Shown: positions 17,361 through 26,555, numbered from the stretch's first letter. The stretch is DNA of 64,000 bases from Pseudoalteromonas ostreae (GCF_018069805.1 NZ_JAGPYN010000002.1:1-64000); one strand, 5' to 3'. Translations and numbers: made by a program. Notes: generated by a model not told the origin, from the letters alone.

Positions 17361-20018
17361 TTAGACAAGCGCTGCCGCTTTATCCTCACTAACCGCTGAC
17401 TCAATGCCGTCAGTGTAATCATTACCAGAAGGCGTGGAGGAGTAACCTAACGGCTTAAAACCCTGATTTCTTGCAATATCTAACACAAAACGCGCTTGTG
17501 AATAAGCTATTGATTTTCCAAAACTAAATTCCCCTTCACAGCCCTCCATTGCCAGTGCAATCGTTTCAGATAAACAAGCAAGGTTAATTCCCGGTGGTAA
17601 GCCAACCATATTGACGTCGCCATAACGTAAGGCTTGAGGCTGAATAACTAACCCTCCCTCAAGCACCTCGGCTTTTTGTTCCGGTGTCACAATGAAGTCA
17701 AATGGACGCGCGGTATCAACTGCAATCGCACCTTCTTTTAAGAACTCAGTGCTTAAGAAAGCTTTACCTTCACTTGTTGCTGATACGACAAAATCTGATT
17801 GTTCCAATGTAGATTGATAACAATCGCTTGTACCCAATCCCATAGATACAATTAAATCGTCGGCTAACAACAATTCACAAACCTGTGTTACTACTTGCTC
17901 TGGTACTTCATTTAGCGCGCCTATGTAGCTAGAGAGCTCCGGCATACATGAGTCGATATAGCCCTGAATATTATCGATGACAGAACCTGGCTGCGCACTT
18001 TGCTCTGCACTAAACGCTAATTGACATAGGATTGGCACCAACTCGACGAGTAGACGCTTTTCAGTTCCAGGGCGTCCCATTAGAATAATATTATCGCACC
18101 AATGTGATAACTCACTTACCATGAGTTTACCTACTGCACCACGCGCACCAATTACACTGATCACTGAACCAATTAAATGATAATTTGCAGCTTCAATGAC
18201 CGTTTCCGTGGTTGCCAATGCCGTTAAGCTATTGCCCGTGGTGAAAGATAAACCTTCAATATCGTTCAGGTTTTGCTCACCGCCACGTGTTATTACCGAT
18301 GTATATGCGCCCAAGCCGAAGAACTCCACGTCCTCACGTTTTGCCACAGCGACGAACTCCTTCATTAAGTTTACTTTTTCTGCAGTCGATAAGTTCATCA
18401 TGTCTCGCGCTTGGATCGGACTCATTATCATCAAGCCATCAGCATAGGTATGCTCATTACTTACGGTAAACTCAAGCGCAACCTCTGGCGCATAATCCAC
18501 AGCCCCTACTTCCATGATTAATTCAGCTAGTTCGCGGATTTCTTTTTCACTATAGTGAACGTGCATACTCTTAGGCATCATGCGGATACAGTCTTCAACC
18601 ACCGTAAAGTGCATAAAGAAGGCAAACTTTTTGCCGCGTTTTTTACCTGTCCCTGTATAGTGGGTTGGTACTGTTTGGCCAGCTCTCGCTGCAGGATAAT
18701 ATTGCTCAACACTTGGTAAGTCAGATAGTGGCTTTTCAATTAAGCCCGCAAATAAGATATCGTAGCGACTGTTTTGCACAACATCGCATACGTTTTGCAC
18801 CGCTAAAAAGAAGTCTTTAATGTCCTGTTCACTAATATTAAGTGGTGGCTCAAAGCGAATTGAGCACTTGTCAGATAGCAATGGCATCACCATCATGTTG
18901 TGCTCATTCAATAAATAACTACAGAATAACCACGCCAGTGAACCACTGTTCTGCATATAAGTGACAAAATAGTTTGTCTCGGCTTGGTTATCCTTAAATT
19001 GCAGCGCTCTCATTAAACCGGCACCACGACAGCTAAAAATACCTGGGTATTGCTTAGCTAATCGCTCACACTCTTCATCCACTAAACTCGATATTTCTCT
19101 TACGTGGGTAAGTGCAGCCCCATCATCTTTTTGTAGTTCTTTGATCACCGCACGACCAACTGCAGTTGCTAATCCATTGTTAGCGAATGTGGAACTGTGC
19201 TTTCGATCAAATTCTGGAGTTGCAACCCAGTTAGAGTAAATAGCAGCACCTGTTGGGATCAAACCGCCACTGAGCGATTTTGCTAATAATAAAATATCTG
19301 GTGTAATGCCTAGTTCCATCGCAGCACACATATAGCCGGTACGCCCTAAACCCGTTTGTATTTCATCAAAAATAAGTACTGTACGAGTCTTGGAGCAAAG
19401 CTTTCTTGCACGTTCAAGCCATAAAGGGTCTGCAACATTCATCCCCCCTTCGCCTTGAATTGGTTCGACGATGAACGCTGCATACTCTTGAGTTTCAAGT
19501 TCTTTTTCTAACGCATCAAAATCATTCAGTGCTAATTTAAAAAATGAATCATCTGAATTACGTAAATGGTCAATATTATGGCGACGAGAATTTGTTGCTA
19601 GCAAAGCGGAGTATGTTTTACCGTGAAATGAACGCTCTACTGATAAAATCTTCTTTCTACCAGTTTTAATTCGCGCTAATTTAAAACCAACTTCTACCGT
19701 TTCAGCACCACTGTTAGCAAACGTGACATGCTTAGCCCATCCACCCAGCGCATCAACAAGCTCTTGAGCAAACAGCTCGGTTTCTTCTTGAAAAATTGGT
19801 TGGGTAAAGACGGGCGATTTATTCTGCAGGTGTTCTGCTACAGCTTTAACACAAAACTCTGGATTATGGCCAAAAGGCAATGCACCGTATTGTGATAAAT
19901 AGTCACGGACCACTCGCCCATCTTTGGTATAGATTTTATTATATTCACACGTGGCAATTGATATATCCAGTTCAAGTTTGCCCGTTAGAAATTTTCGATA
20001 ACTGTTAATTAATGACAC
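17361..20018 (-). CDS. Class III aminotransferase fused to an acyl-ACP-reductase-like domain (TamH-like)
   Basis: An 885-aa bifunctional protein. Residues about 1-430 are a class III PLP aminotransferase (IFDEIQTGLGRTG, PLP lysine in LLLAKSLSGG near residue 247). Residues about 445-885 resemble cyanobacterial long-chain acyl-ACP reductase: GLGAYTSVITRGG, SFTTGNSLTA and the nucleotide loop VIGARGAVGKL. Together they would reduce an acyl thioester to an aldehyde and aminate it, as proposed for TamH in tambjamine synthesis. The catalytic cysteine of acyl-ACP reductase (KPCLIVDGG in my memory) appears as alanine (EGAIAVDTA). The ATG-started frame begins at 20063, but GTG at 20018 has a perfect GGAGG seven bases upstream and is chosen. 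Confidence 0.85.
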   Translation of the reverse strand: MSLINSYRKFLTGKLELDISIATCEYNKIYTKDGRVVRDYLSQYGALPFGHNPEFCVKAVAEHLQNKSPVFTQPIFQEETELFAQELVDALGGWAKHVTFANSGAETVEVGFKLARIKTGRKKILSVERSFHGKTYSALLATNSRRHNIDHLRNSDDSFFKLALNDFDALEKELETQEYAAFIVEPIQGEGGMNVADPLWLERARKLCSKTRTVLIFDEIQTGLGRTGYMCAAMELGITPDILLLAKSLSGGLIPTGAAIYSNWVATPEFDRKHSSTFANNGLATAVGRAVIKELQKDDGAALTHVREISSLVDEECERLAKQYPGIFSCRGAGLMRALQFKDNQAETNYFVTYMQNSGSLAWLFCSYLLNEHNMMVMPLLSDKCSIRFEPPLNISEQDIKDFFLAVQNVCDVVQNSRYDILFAGLIEKPLSDLPSVEQYYPAARAGQTVPTHYTGTGKKRGKKFAFFMHFTVVEDCIRMMPKSMHVHYSEKEIRELAELIMEVGAVDYAPEVALEFTVSNEHTYADGLMIMSPIQARDMMNLSTAEKVNLMKEFVAVAKREDVEFFGLGAYTSVITRGGEQNLNDIEGLSFTTGNSLTALATTETVIEAANYHLIGSVISVIGARGAVGKLMVSELSHWCDNIILMGRPGTEKRLLVELVPILCQLAFSAEQSAQPGSVIDNIQGYIDSCMPELSSYIGALNEVPEQVVTQVCELLLADDLIVSMGLGTSDCYQSTLEQSDFVVSATSEGKAFLSTEFLKEGAIAVDTARPFDFIVTPEQKAEVLEGGLVIQPQALRYGDVNMVGLPPGINLACLSETIALAMEGCEGEFSFGKSIAYSQARFVLDIARNQGFKPLGYSSTPSGNDYTDGIESAVSEDKAAALV

Positions 20019-20135
20019 TATTTTTCCTCCATGCCTATAATGTAAAATGACGGTTTGATACATACACAGACCCTTTAAGTAGTGCCTGCTTGCCTTCGAC
20101 TAGTAACGCTCGTTACTGAATATCTATCCAGTCAA

Positions 20136-21281
20136 CTATAAGTGACTATGGCATAAAACATGGCGAATAAAGTCAATACGTTCACCACGAGATAATGGGT
20201 GGAAATTCAGACAATTAGCTACTTGCAAAAGATATCTAACATCTTCATTACTCAAATATTTCATGCCTCCCAAGCTCATAACTGCAAGGTTATTTGCACG
20301 CTCAATGCACTGAGACACCATAGTGCGCACTACTATTGCTGTGGCAACTAACTCTTCACTGGGTACTTGGGAGTCAATTTGTGCTGCGATACCTTCTAGT
20401 GCAAGGGCTGCGGTTTCAAGCTCAATGGCTATTTGGCTCATATCTGTTGAATTTGTATGTTTTGCTTCAAAGCAAAGTGCAGCTAAGCGAGATGCAACAC
20501 CAAGGTAAGAGGCTGCAACCATAACTTGGAAACTACTTAAACCAACCAACTCGGTAATTTCTATCGCTTGCTTTGTTTTGTCTGGCTCAGCACCCATTCC
20601 CATTAATGCAACGTTGTCTTTGCTAACTTCTAAGCCTCGAAATGCAAGTTCATTACTACTTGTCGCCGTTAAGATTGAAGAAGGCCAAAAAGGTACTTTT
20701 TCAATCTTCGCTGCATTCATGTTATCAACGATGAGTAAGCCCCGAGACTCTTGACCTGAGCCATTTGGGTTTGCAATACCAACCAATGCCAGATCAGCAA
20801 AATCAGTCATAGTGCAAGGTTTTTTGCTACCCGTAATCACAAACTTGTCGCCACTTGAATTTAATTGGGCGCTTACCGATGAACTCAAAATATTGGCACC
20901 AGGGCACGCCTCTGCAAACCCAGAGCAAAATACCAGTCTGTCGTTAGCAACATTGGTAAGCGTCATTTCTGTAATAGCCAGTGATGAATCCATCGCTCTA
21001 TTTAATGCGTAGGTTGTATGGTTGTGCATCGTCATCATAATAGCGAGCGACGGACTTAAGCTGCCAACATAACGATGTATTCGTACCGCAGACACCAAAT
21101 CCGCTCCCAAACCACCTAAGTTTTTACCCACCATCAAGCCTGGGTTCGCTTGGTTTTTTAAGATTTGAAATAATTCACGACCATCACTCGCTTCACGCTC
21201 TGCCATCGGTTTTTGTTTTAATACTGCGGCGAGTTCTGGAACTAATTGTTCAGTTGTTACTTTTTCCCTATTTAAAAACAT
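20136..21281 (-). CDS. Acyl-CoA dehydrogenase-family protein (TamT-like candidate)
   Basis: A 381-aa flavoprotein of the acyl-CoA dehydrogenase fold: N-terminal helical part with NLGGLGAD, a middle beta-domain (VITGSKKPCTMTDFADLALV) and a C-terminal helical bundle ending with MSLGGMKYL. Family members desaturate acyl thioesters or hydroxylate amines. Next to a fatty-acyl ligase and an acyl-reducing aminotransferase it most likely puts a double bond into the fatty chain, as TamT does in tambjamine YP1. The catalytic glutamate cannot be placed with confidence by eye. The start follows AAGGAG five bases upstream. Confidence 0.8.
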   Translation of the reverse strand: MFLNREKVTTEQLVPELAAVLKQKPMAEREASDGRELFQILKNQANPGLMVGKNLGGLGADLVSAVRIHRYVGSLSPSLAIMMTMHNHTTYALNRAMDSSLAITEMTLTNVANDRLVFCSGFAEACPGANILSSSVSAQLNSSGDKFVITGSKKPCTMTDFADLALVGIANPNGSGQESRGLLIVDNMNAAKIEKVPFWPSSILTATSSNELAFRGLEVSKDNVALMGMGAEPDKTKQAIEITELVGLSSFQVMVAASYLGVASRLAALCFEAKHTNSTDMSQIAIELETAALALEGIAAQIDSQVPSEELVATAIVVRTMVSQCIERANNLAVMSLGGMKYLSNEDVRYLLQVANCLNFHPLSRGERIDFIRHVLCHSHL

Positions 21282-21380
21282 AATTTCTCCTTACAAATAA
21301 ATGTTTATAGACCCTTGAGGCACTCGTCATGGCACAAGTAACCCTCGAGATTTGCGTCCGATAAAGTAAATTTTTTATGA

Positions 21381-21406
21381 CATACCGAATCTAATTGTTC
21401 GGTATG
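21381..21406. other. Perfect hairpin between the EmrE-like gene and the dehydrogenase gene
   Basis: CATACCGAA, an 8-nt loop and TTCGGTATG give a perfect 9-bp stem. Neither strand has the T-run of a simple intrinsic terminator directly after it, so it may be a processing or attenuation element within the cluster transcript, or a protein site. Confidence 0.4.
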
Positions 21407-21431
21407 CGCCTTTGTAGGTTTGTAGTTGGCT

Positions 21432-21761
21432 CTAGTGAGAAGCTGTTTTAGAGAAGAAGTGAATAACCATCACTCCAGTGATGATCATCAACAAACCCAG
21501 TATAGCTGGAAGGTCAGGGATCTCTTTAAAGAACACTGCGCCAATAAGAGTGATCAATACGATACCAAGACCAGCCCATATACCATAAGCAATACCTACC
21601 TGAATCGAAGAAAGGGCAATAGATAAAAAGTAAAAAGCAGCACCATAGCCTAAAACAACGACAATAGATGGACCTATCTTGGTAAATTCTTCAGACATTT
21701 TAAGTGCTGAAGTTCCAATCACTTCAGACAAAATTGCTAGACCTAGAAATAAGTACGGCAT
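21432..21761 (-). CDS. EmrE-type small multidrug resistance pump
   Basis: A 109-aa four-helix SMR transporter that exchanges lipophilic cations for protons. The essential membrane glutamate is Glu13 in AILSEVIGTSALK, and GIAYGIWAGLGIVLI matches E. coli EmrE closely. It sits inside the biosynthetic region between the dehydrogenase and the condensation-like gene. If the pathway makes a fatty amine or an aminobenzamide, an exporter of amphipathic cations is a fitting self-resistance or secretion function. That link is inferred from position. Confidence 0.9.
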   Translation of the reverse strand: MPYLFLGLAILSEVIGTSALKMSEEFTKIGPSIVVVLGYGAAFYFLSIALSSIQVGIAYGIWAGLGIVLITLIGAVFFKEIPDLPAILGLLMIITGVMVIHFFSKTASH

Positions 21762-21880
21762 AAGTTTTTTTTCCTATATTAAGTTTTAAATGAGTAAATC
21801 AATCCTTGTGTGCTCGGCTCGCGTTAACGCCCCACGCACACCCACTAATTATTATGAGAAAACAAGTCACCCAATTAGGG

Positions 21881-23254
21881 TTACACTTCCTCTTCTAACA
21901 ACGCTTCTTTTGACAAACTCGTTGACGTTTTTGGTTGTTCAACAACGCTGCAAATTTCATTGAGTATTTCAGTAAATGGTTCTACGACAACCTCCTTCAT
22001 AGGTTCTGTGAAACACCTTGAATCGTATACAAGAGTCAGCTTTAATCGGCCTCTAAAAGTACAGAAAAAGAAGCCAAGCCTCAGTGGACCACCAACGTTG
22101 GGGAAGCTAAAAAAATCTGTTACTTCTGAGTTACCAAACTCATAGGAGTCAAAGTTGAAAACACCTAAATTAGAGATCAACATATTGCCTCTGAGCTTAT
22201 CGTCTAACACCGAACGAACATATTTGGCACGCAAAAATGGGGGCAAAATTAAAAACGCACCCACCCAAAGCTTCTGTTGATACCAGTCTTCAAAGATTTT
22301 TCCGTCTTTAAGGCCCGTAATATAATCAGTAATATCTTTGATGATCTCGATTTCAGGTTTATTCGTATTAAAGTCTTTGAAATGATTGATACTAAATGCG
22401 TCATATGACATCGACACATCTTCATCAGAAAACTGACGCATCGTTAGTACATCTAACAACTGAAACCCCAAACGTTCGCAGTCATGATTAAATTTGTGTT
22501 GGTATTTGATCATAGCCAAAACAAATAGAACGTGTACGGAGGTATTGTAATGCTTTGCAGCTTTCTTTAACTTACCCAACATGTCATCTGGCAAAGCATC
22601 TGAGTATATTGACCGAGTAGCTTCCTCTTTCGGGTCTGGCAAGTTTAACCCTGTCACTTGAAACCCAGGTCTAGAGAGGAATGCTTTAATGCCTCGACAA
22701 AATATTTTTACCCTTTCTGTAAAGGGTAATTTATCAAGATAAACGCGACCTACATCACGCCGTTTTACACTATATTCGCTTCTATCTACAACATGAGAAT
22801 ACGTTAAACCAGTGTAGATTTTTGCAATATCTTTGAATAAGATAAAACCAGATTGTGCATCAGCTGATGCATGATGCGATACGCTTTGCAGATAGTATTT
22901 GTCATCACCGGTGTAAATGAGGTAAAACCGCACTAAACGCTCTTTAGTAAAGTCAGCTCTGCGGCACCAGGTGTGAGTTGCAATTTTATCTTTAATTTCA
23001 AGCTCTGAAAGAGCACTATAATCACAGCGTTCAACTGATATGGGTGTACCTTCCACGAGTGGCTCCCAGTCATAACCAAACAACCGTGGTTTTATACAAC
23101 ACTTTAAAATTGGCTGCTTATCTACAGCTATTGCAATCGCTTCTTGTAAACGTTCGAAATCTATTTCTCCAGTGATCTGGATGATTTCTGCTGAGTGGGA
23201 GTTCATTAACTTCCCCCAAAGCAAGTAATTTATATTTAGATGAGTTAGCTTCAT
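21881..23254 (-). CDS. Condensation/WS-DGAT-like acyltransferase
   Basis: A 457-aa protein of the coenzyme A-dependent acyltransferase superfamily (NRPS condensation domains, wax-ester synthases, PapA-type enzymes). The catalytic motif HHxxxD(G) appears as HHASADA at residues 127-133, near the usual position, and the C-terminal half carries NLGVFNFDSYEFG, comparable to the family's structural DFGWG region. It is stand-alone, with no carrier or adenylation domain. In this cluster it is the best candidate to join an activated aryl or acyl group to an amine or alcohol. Which donor and acceptor it uses is inference. It lies 39 bp after the acyl ligase gene. Confidence 0.75.
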   Translation of the reverse strand: MKLTHLNINYLLWGKLMNSHSAEIIQITGEIDFERLQEAIAIAVDKQPILKCCIKPRLFGYDWEPLVEGTPISVERCDYSALSELEIKDKIATHTWCRRADFTKERLVRFYLIYTGDDKYYLQSVSHHASADAQSGFILFKDIAKIYTGLTYSHVVDRSEYSVKRRDVGRVYLDKLPFTERVKIFCRGIKAFLSRPGFQVTGLNLPDPKEEATRSIYSDALPDDMLGKLKKAAKHYNTSVHVLFVLAMIKYQHKFNHDCERLGFQLLDVLTMRQFSDEDVSMSYDAFSINHFKDFNTNKPEIEIIKDITDYITGLKDGKIFEDWYQQKLWVGAFLILPPFLRAKYVRSVLDDKLRGNMLISNLGVFNFDSYEFGNSEVTDFFSFPNVGGPLRLGFFFCTFRGRLKLTLVYDSRCFTEPMKEVVVEPFTEILNEICSVVEQPKTSTSLSKEALLEEEV

Positions 23255-23293
23255 GTTATTCCCTTACGCTAAATATGAGCTAGATCAGTGCTA

Positions 23294-24970
23294 TCACACC
23301 ACACGGATCTTTTTAATGTCTTCATTTTTATTTTGATCAAAGTGCTCACTAATACTACTTTTTAAGCTTCTTTTTAATACTTTTCCTGTTAATCCTCGCG
23401 GGAATTCATTTAAAGTAAATACAAAATGTTTGACCTCTTTAGCCAAATCAAACTGCTTTATTGTCGATACAATAGACTCGTAATCTTCTTCTTTAGCGTC
23501 TGATTGGATTACACACGCCACACTTGGATTATCATCACCATTTAGGTGAATACCTAATACGCAAGCATTTAAAACACCATCAGCTTTAATCACCTGCTCT
23601 TCCATGGCTAAGGTAGAAATTGGCCCGTTGCTAGTCTCAATAAGATTCACACCTCTATCCATATGATAAAAGCGACCTCGGCGATCTTTATAAACCACAT
23701 CACCTGTCCACCACCAATCATTGTGGAATACACCTAACTCTTTCTCGCTATTGTTCCAATAACCTTTGAACATGGTTGGACCGCTTACCACTAGTCGCCC
23801 AGGCTGATTCACAGGCACCTCATTCCCATATTCATCAACGACGTTAACTTTTAAACTATTGTTCACTGGGCGACCAAGGTAACGACCAAAGCGATTACTG
23901 TATGAAGAAATGCTTCTCATCAATGCTGGTACACCTGTTTCTGATGAGCCGAGTAAGTCAATAAACAAAGATTTCATCACTACTTTGCCGAATACTCTTA
24001 ACAACGCACCTTTTTGTACAAATTCACGTTGGTGAACTTCATAACTTACATCCGCAACAGATACCCACATTTTTATCGTATCAAGGTGGTAATTATCTAA
24101 TCCTTCGTTGTACATCTTTGCGTAATTACCTGCAAAAGCGATAAAATTGTTAGTCTTGTACTTATCAATATTCTCTAAAACAAACTTTGCAGAGAAATCT
24201 TTAACTAGCCATCGAGTGGTATCACATGAAACTAGGGTAACTAAAAAAGCACAGTGTGAAATCCAATGATTACATGGCATAACGAGCATTACTTGCTCAT
24301 CTTTTGATGTAAAAATAGCTTTAGAATTTGACAGTAAAACAGCCACTAATGTTGAGTCTGTGTGCGTGACGGGTTTAGGAATACCAGTAGTACCCGATGT
24401 ATGGGGGATGAGTATCACGTCGTCTGGACTAAGCTTAATACACTCAAATTCATCAGGCTGTTCTTGTGCAGCATCCTCAACATAACACCCACGTTCATCA
24501 AGGTTTTTATCGTCTAAACTGATGTAATGCTCTACCTGCTGAGCAGGGTAATTCTCACCCCATATTGCTGATTCAGTGACAAGTATGTTGACACCGGTTT
24601 GAGTCAGGTATTCGTCTAATTCAACCTTATCAAAGCCACCATTCATGGGCACAGCAATACCGCCAGCTCGAACTATTGCCAAAAACCATATGTGGTATTC
24701 CATGCTGTTATCTAACAAGATCCCCACTCTGTCATGGCGATTTATGCGGTATTTATTTTTTAGAATATTGCTGTAGGTATTCGCTCTTTTTCTCAAGCAT
24801 TGCGCTGATAGCCCTCGACTAGTATCAGCTGAGCTTTCAGACATCTGAAAGAATATACTCTTGTCGCCGTGTAGTTCACTCGCTACATCAATTAGATTTG
24901 AGACACTAAGTCTATCCCCTTTTTGTGCAAGCATCCTTTTTATCGATGATAAATTGCCATGATAAGACAT
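23294..24970 (-). CDS. AMP-dependent acyl ligase, probably fatty-acid activating
   Basis: A 558-aa ANL enzyme with HTSGTTGIPKP (A3), LLGSSETG (A5), WWWTGDVVY (A7), a divergent A8 (MDRGVNLIET instead of GRxDD) and the A10 lysine in PRGLTGKVLKR. It carries no fused acyl carrier protein, unlike TamA of the tambjamine pathway as I recall it, and no separate carrier gene is visible in the cluster, so a CoA thioester or an unlinked carrier must be used. Presence beside the reducing aminotransferase and dehydrogenase suggests a fatty acid as substrate; the sequence alone does not decide this. Confidence 0.8.
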   Translation of the reverse strand: MSYHGNLSSIKRMLAQKGDRLSVSNLIDVASELHGDKSIFFQMSESSADTSRGLSAQCLRKRANTYSNILKNKYRINRHDRVGILLDNSMEYHIWFLAIVRAGGIAVPMNGGFDKVELDEYLTQTGVNILVTESAIWGENYPAQQVEHYISLDDKNLDERGCYVEDAAQEQPDEFECIKLSPDDVILIPHTSGTTGIPKPVTHTDSTLVAVLLSNSKAIFTSKDEQVMLVMPCNHWISHCAFLVTLVSCDTTRWLVKDFSAKFVLENIDKYKTNNFIAFAGNYAKMYNEGLDNYHLDTIKMWVSVADVSYEVHQREFVQKGALLRVFGKVVMKSLFIDLLGSSETGVPALMRSISSYSNRFGRYLGRPVNNSLKVNVVDEYGNEVPVNQPGRLVVSGPTMFKGYWNNSEKELGVFHNDWWWTGDVVYKDRRGRFYHMDRGVNLIETSNGPISTLAMEEQVIKADGVLNACVLGIHLNGDDNPSVACVIQSDAKEEDYESIVSTIKQFDLAKEVKHFVFTLNEFPRGLTGKVLKRSLKSSISEHFDQNKNEDIKKIRVV

Positions 24971-25182
24971 TTTCGCTCCAAAATATCAACAATGATAGTT
25001 TATGGTTAAACATAAATAGAGAATGCATTAGGGAGGGAATTAGTTAGAAAAGCTGGTTTTGCGCTTTCCATAAACGTATAAATACCTATCCTTTTGTATT
25101 CATCTTGTAAAATAAATATGATCTAGCTGACCTTTTACTTCGTATTTAATTTATAGTTGTAATACGGTCAATTTTAACTTTG

Positions 25183-25998
25183 TCAGTTGCAATCATGAAG
25201 ATTCCTGCTAACAATTTCTTTTATCAATGGACTAACGGTAAATACTTTATCGCCTATTTGTGACAAAGGCATTACTCCCATTAACGAGTTACTGATGGCA
25301 ACAGAATCAGCACAAAGCAGCTCATTTTTAGTGATATTTTTAACACAAACAGGGGCTTTCGCTGCCTCTTGTATTTCTATCACCTTCCGCCTCGCCACGC
25401 CACTGACCCCCGATTTATCAAGCTTTGGTGTATAAAGCACACCGTCTTTCTCAATAAATATGTTAGACATAGTGCCTTCGATGACTAGTTCGTCATTATC
25501 CAACAAAATCCCTTCTCGAATTTGTGGATCTTGCCACTCAGCCCTAGCGATTACTTGCTCTAATCGATTGAGATGTTTTAGACCCGCCAAGTTCGTATTG
25601 TGAGATAGCCGAGTTCTACAAAAAATTGCTTTCACACCATTTAGGTAGTCACGTTCACTCGTAACATATTCGGGGCCCGACATCACGATGACTGTTGGCT
25701 GCTCATTGCCTGTATATGTGTAGCCCCTATTACCAATACCACGGGTAACAATAATTTTTAGTACTACATTTGGACCTGTTTCTTTAATTACTTTATCTAC
25801 ATCATCTTGCAAATGCTTTAAATTGGGCACTGCGATTTTTAACGCATGACAACTATGCACAAGCCTATCTAAGTGCATGGTCCACAGCTTTGGCATTGCC
25901 CCTTTAACTTTAATCGTTTCGAAGATTCCATCACCATAGAATAGACCCCGATCTTTTACACTAATCTCGCTTTTTTGTTGTCCATTTACAATAATCAC
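25183..25998 (-). CDS. pabC: Aminodeoxychorismate lyase (PabC, class IV PLP enzyme)
   Basis: PabC removes pyruvate from aminodeoxychorismate to give 4-aminobenzoate. The 271-aa protein has the PLP lysine in LAGLKHLNRLEQVIAR, which is almost word for word the E. coli PabC segment, and the phosphate-binding EGTMSNIFI. It complements the PabA-PabB fusion at 15057-17288. It is the first gene of the core cluster on the minus strand, with its own promoter expected in the gap to 26555. A D-amino-acid or branched-chain aminotransferase of the same fold is less likely given the KHLNRLEQV match. Confidence 0.9.
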   Translation of the reverse strand: MIIVNGQQKSEISVKDRGLFYGDGIFETIKVKGAMPKLWTMHLDRLVHSCHALKIAVPNLKHLQDDVDKVIKETGPNVVLKIIVTRGIGNRGYTYTGNEQPTVIVMSGPEYVTSERDYLNGVKAIFCRTRLSHNTNLAGLKHLNRLEQVIARAEWQDPQIREGILLDNDELVIEGTMSNIFIEKDGVLYTPKLDKSGVSGVARRKVIEIQEAAKAPVCVKNITKNELLCADSVAISNSLMGVMPLSQIGDKVFTVSPLIKEIVSRNLHDCN

Positions 25999-26555
25999 AA
26001 TACCGCTCTACTTTATCTTTTACACTTAACCTTTACGGCAATAAAAGCAACAAAAAAACAACTTTGTTTACACTTGTAATTAAAATTGAACTTATTTGAC
26101 CGTGACACCGCTATCCCTTGCTTCAAACCATGAGATAGCACGTCGGCTAAAACAACCAACAACAAGAAAAATTGCACTTAACATACAATAACTTATAGAG
26201 ATTATTCTTTCTTTTATTTAATTTCACCCATTCTAACTAGTAAAATAAATATGTCAACACAATCAGCAACTAAAACTTAACAAAAATATTACTTTTAATA
26301 TCTTTTACGCTACATCTGACCATTCAAGAGCATTTATTTTTGTCAATGCAACACATTTAAGTACCCGTTCACATCATGACAGTACGGTATCAGAACCATA
26401 TAAACCCCCGCTTTATAGGCATTAGTATCATCAACCTGTTTAAGCTTTATACTCATATCCATAGGTGAAATAACTTCAACAAAGTAATTTATGCACGCTT
26501 TCCTCTAGGGCCAAATTAGAAGTTGCACAGAAACCATTATATTCTGCCGTTCCAA
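25999..26555. other. Intergenic region upstream of pabC
   Basis: An A/T-rich 557-bp gap with no credible gene in either strand. It must contain the minus-strand promoter for pabC and perhaps the whole core cluster. The only distinct element I see is the 12-bp palindrome at 26068-26079. Confidence 0.6.
26068..26079. promoter_or_regulatory. Short palindrome upstream of pabC
   Basis: TTACACTTGTAA is a perfect 5+2+5 palindrome 70 bp before the pabC start. It shares the ACACTT core with the larger repeat at 12535-12554, so it might be a half-conserved site for the same regulator. At this length in A/T-rich DNA, chance occurrence is possible. Confidence 0.3.

Noticed and set aside
10960..25998. 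Tambjamine, prodigiosin, violacein, indolmycin or bromopyrrole cluster known from Pseudoalteromonas
   Set aside because: No bipyrrole (MBC), tryptophan-oxidation or halogenase genes are present; only the fatty-amine branch resembles the tambjamine pathway.
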